Below the pieces are notes generated by a model. The model was not told where the DNA came from. It ran no database searches and worked only from the letters and a program-made list of their open reading frames with translations. Below are positions 7,189-9,417 of a stretch of 9,417 nt of DNA, in pieces. Both the position numbers and the translations under genes were made by a program. The DNA comes from Clostridia bacterium (GTDB taxonomy: Bacteria; Bacillota; Clostridia; Oscillospirales; CAG-272): assembly GCA_900754175.1 (NCBI GenBank), contig CAAEBS010000136.1, positions 1 to 9,417 on the forward strand. The letters are read 5' to 3'. Position 1 is the stretch's first letter. Every line of letters begins with the position of its first letter.

Positions 7189-7218
7189 TTGACAAACTGT
7201 GACCAATCGTGATACAAT
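7189..7218 (+). promoter_or_regulatory. Promoter of the riboswitch-controlled carrier gene
   Basis: A perfect -35, TTGACA (7189-7194), and TACAAT (7213-7218) are 18 bp apart, with TGA just before the -10 as an extended -10. The start of transcription falls near 7224, exactly where the lysine aptamer begins. Direct repeats AACTGTTGAC (7184-7193) and AACTGTGAC (7195-7203) straddle the -35, perhaps by chance. Confidence 0.88.
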
Positions 7219-7220
7219 AG

Positions 7221-7384
7221 TGAACGATAGAGGTGCAGAAAAGATGAGTAGCCGGGGTTCGGGGCGGTTCCCGCCGGCAGAAAGGCTTTTTTGCCGAAAT
7301 CGGGTGTGCGTACCGCAGAGCAGTCGGTTGGGGTAAGGCAGAATATGTCTTGCACTGTCACTTTTTGTGGAGCGCTATCTGATA
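7221..7384 (+). promoter_or_regulatory. Lysine riboswitch (L-box) aptamer
   Basis: The conserved L-box landmarks appear in order: GATAGAGGTGC (7226-7236), GATGAGTA loop-E-like segment (7243-7250), GGCAGAAAGG, GCCGAAA, ACTGTCAC and GTGGAGCGCTATC (7367-7379). Helices found by eye: P1 GATAG/CTATC (7226-7230 with 7375-7379); P2 GCCGG/CCGGC (7251-7255 with 7274-7278) continued by CGGG/CCCG; P3 CCGA/TCGG (7294-7297 with 7324-7327) and TGC/GCA; P4 AAGGCA/TGTCTT (7335-7340 with 7346-7351); P5 CAC/GTG (7359-7361 with 7367-7369). Loop 2 GCGGT (7264-7268) and loop 3 ACCGC (7312-7316) are exactly complementary, as the known L2-L3 kissing interaction requires. The RNA senses free L-lysine and, with the terminator that follows, should reduce expression of the downstream carrier. 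Confidence 0.95.
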
Positions 7385-7395
7385 CCTTTGGTATA

Positions 7396-7432
7396 CCGTA
7401 ATGCGTGCCGCATTGCGGATTTTTTATTTTTT
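7396..7432 (+). terminator. Riboswitch expression-platform terminator (attenuator)
   Basis: CCGTAATGCG (7396-7405), loop TGC and CGCATTGCGG (7409-7418) form a 10-bp stem with one G-T pair, followed by T6-A-T6 (7420-7432). The U-tract ends directly at the GGAGG (7433-7437) of the carrier gene, so termination removes the RBS and coding region from the transcript. A competing antiterminator can be drawn: ATACC/GGTAT (7382-7386 with 7390-7394) plus GCGC/GCGT (7372-7375 with 7403-7406), which uses the 3' side of P1 and the 5' arm of the terminator. The stem is clear; the antiterminator is inferred. Confidence 0.9.
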
Positions 7433-7442
7433 GGAGGACTTT

Positions 7443-9113
7443 ATGACAAAGGCAAAAAAAATCACTCTTCTTGTTGCCTGCATCGTGATCCTTGCACTGC
7501 TGGTAGTTGCAGGCGTCACAAACGGTGCCGGCTCGCTTCTCTCCTGTCCGGACTGTGACGGGACGGTTGCAGACTGCGAGACCTGCGGCGGCTCCGGTCA
7601 GGTAAGAGGCTCCCTGTGGGCGCTTCTCCCCCCGGTCATCGCCATCGGACTTGCCCTGATCACCAAAGAGGTGTACAGCTCGTTGTTCATCGGAATTCTT
7701 TCCGGTGCCCTGCTGTTCTCCGACTTCTCCTTTACCGGCACGCTGGATGCGCTGGTGGGTGAGGGACTGATCAGTGCGGTTTCCGGCACGGCGGGCATTT
7801 TCATCTTCCTTGTGGAGCTGGGCATTATCGTGTGCCTGATCAACAAGGCGGGCGGCTCGGCGGCATTCGGAAACTGGGCAAAGACCCATATCAAATCCCG
7901 TGCGGGTGCCATTTTTGCCACTTTCCTGCTCGGCGTGCTGATCTTTGTGGACGACTATTTCAACTGCCTTACCGTCGGATCGGTCATGCGCCCGGTTACC
8001 GACAGCAAGCGTGTCTCCCGTGCAAAGCTTGCCTACATCATCGACGCTACGGCGGCTCCGGTCTGCATGATCGCACCGATCTCCAGCTGGGCGGCGGCTG
8101 TTGCCAGCTACGCCGAAGAGGGTGAGGGACTTTCCCTCTTCATCAGCGCCATTCCCTACAACTTCTATTCGCTTCTGACGCTTGTGTTCATCATTGCCAT
8201 TACCCTGATGGGCTTTGACTACGGCTCCATGCGTATCCATGAGCTGAACGCCATTGAAAACAACGATCTGTACACCTGCGGCGACCGTGTGGACAAGGAT
8301 GAGGACGGCGAGGTCGTTTCCTCCAAGGGCAACATCCTGGATCTGATCCTGCCGGTTATTGCGCTGGTTGTCTGCTGTGTGTTCGCACTCGTTTACGTCG
8401 GCGGCATCCTTGACGGCGCAAGCTTTGTGGATTCCTTTGCTAACACCGACGCAACCGTTGGTCTGCCGTGGGGCGGTCTGGTGGCGCTGGTTCTGACGGT
8501 AATCTACATGATTCTCCGTCGCACGCTCAACTTCAAGGAAGCAATGGACTGCGTTCCCCAGGGCTTCATCGCCATGGTGCCTGCAATCCTCATTCTTACC
8601 TTTGCTACCGCACTGAAGAACATGACCACTGTTCTCGGCGCCAAGTACTACGTCGGCGACCTGATGAGCGGTCAGGCGGCTTCTCTCGGATCTCTGCTCC
8701 CCGCCGTGATCTTCCTTGTGGCTTGCGTGCTCTCCTTTGCAACCGGAACCTCGTGGGGTACCTTCGGTATCCTCATTCCGATCGTTACGGCAATCTTCGA
8801 GCCGGGCACCGAGCTTCTCATCATCGGTATGTCCGCTTGCCTTGCCGGTGCGGTCTGCGGTGACCACTGCTCCCCCATTTCGGATACGACCATCATGTCC
8901 TCCGCCGGAGCAAAGTGCAACCACCTCAATCACGTCTCTACGCAGATTCCTTATGCGGTCACAGTTGCCGCTCTCTCCTTTGTCATGTTCATTATTTCCG
9001 GATTCGTTCAGAAAATCTGGATCTGCCTGCCGCTCGGTATCGTCCTGACGGTGGGAACCCTGTTCGTCATCAAGATGATCGTGAACAAGAAAGCACCTGC
9101 CAAGAAGGCTTAA
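7443..9113 (+). CDS. NhaC-superfamily carrier, probable lysine transporter (LysW-like)
   Basis: This 556-residue membrane protein has about a dozen hydrophobic spans and the NhaC/ion-transporter signatures: LLPPVIAIGLALITKEVYSSL (60-80), IFVDDYFNCLTVGSVMRPVTD (167-187), DATAAPVCMIAPISSWAA (201-218), TGTSWGTFGILIPI (434-447) and CGDHCSPISDTTIMSS (472-487). The family was first described as Na+/H+ antiporters, but L-box-controlled members have been predicted by comparative genomics to carry lysine, and the riboswitch here supports that. ATG 7443 has GGAGG 5 bases upstream; an in-frame ATG at 7401 lies inside the terminator stem and is rejected. Between the first (7-27) and second spans lies CPDC with CETCGGSG (35-52), a DnaJ-like pair of CxxC motifs. 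A hydrophilic loop (about 262-297) rich in Asp and Glu precedes the seventh or eighth span. The gene is monocistronic. Direction of transport and substrate are inferred. Confidence 0.9.
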   Translation: MTKAKKITLLVACIVILALLVVAGVTNGAGSLLSCPDCDGTVADCETCGGSGQVRGSLWALLPPVIAIGLALITKEVYSSLFIGILSGALLFSDFSFTGTLDALVGEGLISAVSGTAGIFIFLVELGIIVCLINKAGGSAAFGNWAKTHIKSRAGAIFATFLLGVLIFVDDYFNCLTVGSVMRPVTDSKRVSRAKLAYIIDATAAPVCMIAPISSWAAAVASYAEEGEGLSLFISAIPYNFYSLLTLVFIIAITLMGFDYGSMRIHELNAIENNDLYTCGDRVDKDEDGEVVSSKGNILDLILPVIALVVCCVFALVYVGGILDGASFVDSFANTDATVGLPWGGLVALVLTVIYMILRRTLNFKEAMDCVPQGFIAMVPAILILTFATALKNMTTVLGAKYYVGDLMSGQAASLGSLLPAVIFLVACVLSFATGTSWGTFGILIPIVTAIFEPGTELLIIGMSACLAGAVCGDHCSPISDTTIMSSAGAKCNHLNHVSTQIPYAVTVAALSFVMFIISGFVQKIWICLPLGIVLTVGTLFVIKMIVNKKAPAKKA

Positions 9114-9119
9114 GGGGAT

Positions 9120-9160
9120 AAAAAAACGGGGGAAACTTTTCTGGAGAAAAGTTTCCCCCG
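9120..9160 (-). terminator. Hairpin of the right repeat, terminator-like on the minus strand
   Basis: CGGGGGAAACTTTTCT (9127-9142) and its exact complement AGAAAAGTTTCCCCCG (9145-9160) form a perfect dyad. On the minus strand it is followed by seven T (complement of A 9120-9126), which is a canonical intrinsic terminator for RNA moving leftward, protecting the 3' end of the carrier gene from antisense transcription. On the plus strand there is no T-tract, so termination of the carrier transcript here is uncertain. Confidence 0.65.
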
Positions 9161-9328
9161 GACCCCTTTCAAAAGACTTTGAACAAGGGTTTGGGTTAAG
9201 TGTTGCCAGATTGGTTTACCGTTGCGGGAGTTTAGCACAAGGTTGGTGCGCTCGACGTTTGGAGATCCCGACCTGCGGTCGCCCTGCGGGTTCGACTCCG
9301 GGCTTCGCCCTCCGCTCAGGATGACACG
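9127..9328 (+). repeat. Structured dispersed repeat, right copy
   Basis: This is the inverted partner of 64-267. It begins with the long hairpin, passes through a less conserved middle (about 9175-9240) and ends in two near-identical blocks from GGTGCGCTCG to GGATGACACG. Internal dyads are CGACC-tgc-GGTCG (9269-9281) and GGGC-ttc-GCCC (9300-9310), both preserved in the left copy. It starts 13 bp after the stop codon of the carrier gene, the same position relative to a gene end as the left copy. Open frames across it are not believable proteins. Function unknown; a mobile non-autonomous element or a family of 3'-UTR RNA structures are both possible. Confidence 0.85.
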
Positions 9329-9392
9329 GTGGGGGAAGTTTGGCAAAGAAAGTTAGAGTTTACGCTCGATTTCCGGCGTTATTTTTTTAGTT

Positions 9393-9417
9393 TTAAGCTA
9401 ATAAAAAAGCCTTCTCC
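9393..9417 (-). terminator. Possible partial terminator of a minus-strand gene beyond the right edge
   Basis: On the minus strand, GGAGAAGGC (9417-9409) is followed directly by TTTTTT (9408-9403) and ATTAG. This looks like the 3' arm and U-tract of an intrinsic terminator whose 5' arm, GCCTTCTCC, would lie just outside the window. The rest of 9329-9392 is AT-rich and shows nothing recognisable. Confidence 0.35.

Noticed and set aside
7401..7442. Upstream ATG giving the carrier 14 more residues
   Set aside because: It lies inside the riboswitch terminator stem and has no RBS, while ATG 7443 has GGAGG 5 bases upstream.
7092..8933. 613-codon open frame on the minus strand across the riboswitch and carrier gene
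   Set aside because: It runs antisense through a structured RNA and a well-conserved membrane protein and has a Gly/Asp/His/Arg-rich composition typical of shadow frames.
9285..9306. tRNA-like T-arm, GGGTTCGACTCC, in the repeats
   Set aside because: Only about three stem pairs form and no acceptor, D or anticodon arm surrounds it; not a tRNA or an obvious att site.
64..9328. Composite transposon or genomic island bounded by the inverted repeats
   Set aside because: No transposase or integrase is present, no target-site duplication is evident, and the interior includes a core lipid gene.

Overview
The window looks like a chromosomal segment of a Gram-positive, high-GC member of the Clostridia, probably an uncultured gut lineage near the Oscillospirales. 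This is inferred from strong AGGAGG-type ribosome binding sites, PlsY-type acyltransferase, an L-box (lysine) riboswitch with transcription attenuation, the NhaC-family carrier and the GC-rich codon use. No phage genes, transposase, CRISPR array, rRNA or tRNA was seen.

Layout. Positions 1-277 hold a perfect 19-bp palindrome and one copy of a structured dispersed repeat of about 200 bp. A GH78 alpha-L-rhamnosidase gene (278-2524, minus strand) follows. It is divergent from an AraC-family regulator (2661-3527, plus strand), and the two share one promoter region of about 136 bp in which the predicted RNA polymerase sites overlap. Next comes a three-gene plus-strand operon: plsY (3659-4489), a Methyltransf_32-type SAM methyltransferase (4486-5706, ATGA overlap with plsY) and a divergent FolC/Mur-ligase-like protein (5740-7062). 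It has its own extended -10 promoter and ends at an intrinsic terminator (7084-7120). The 380-bp gap that follows is almost entirely regulatory: a strong promoter, a complete lysine riboswitch and an intrinsic terminator whose U-tract abuts the Shine-Dalgarno sequence of the last gene, an NhaC-superfamily carrier (7443-9113). Positions 9114-9417 hold the second copy of the repeat in inverted orientation, then a short AT-rich tail.

How the genes work together. The AraC regulator probably controls the rhamnosidase (deglycosylation of rhamnosides in the cytoplasm). plsY makes lysophosphatidic acid for membrane lipid synthesis; its two partners have no obvious lipid role. The riboswitch strongly suggests that the NhaC-family protein is a lysine importer switched off when lysine is plentiful, rather than a housekeeping Na+/H+ antiporter.

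The items most worth a second look are the pair of inverted structured repeats abutting the 3' ends of the outermost genes, the DnaJ-like double CxxC motif inserted near the N-terminus of the lysine-regulated carrier, and the two uncharacterised enzymes in the plsY operon. I did not find convincing evidence of a wholly new multi-gene system here.
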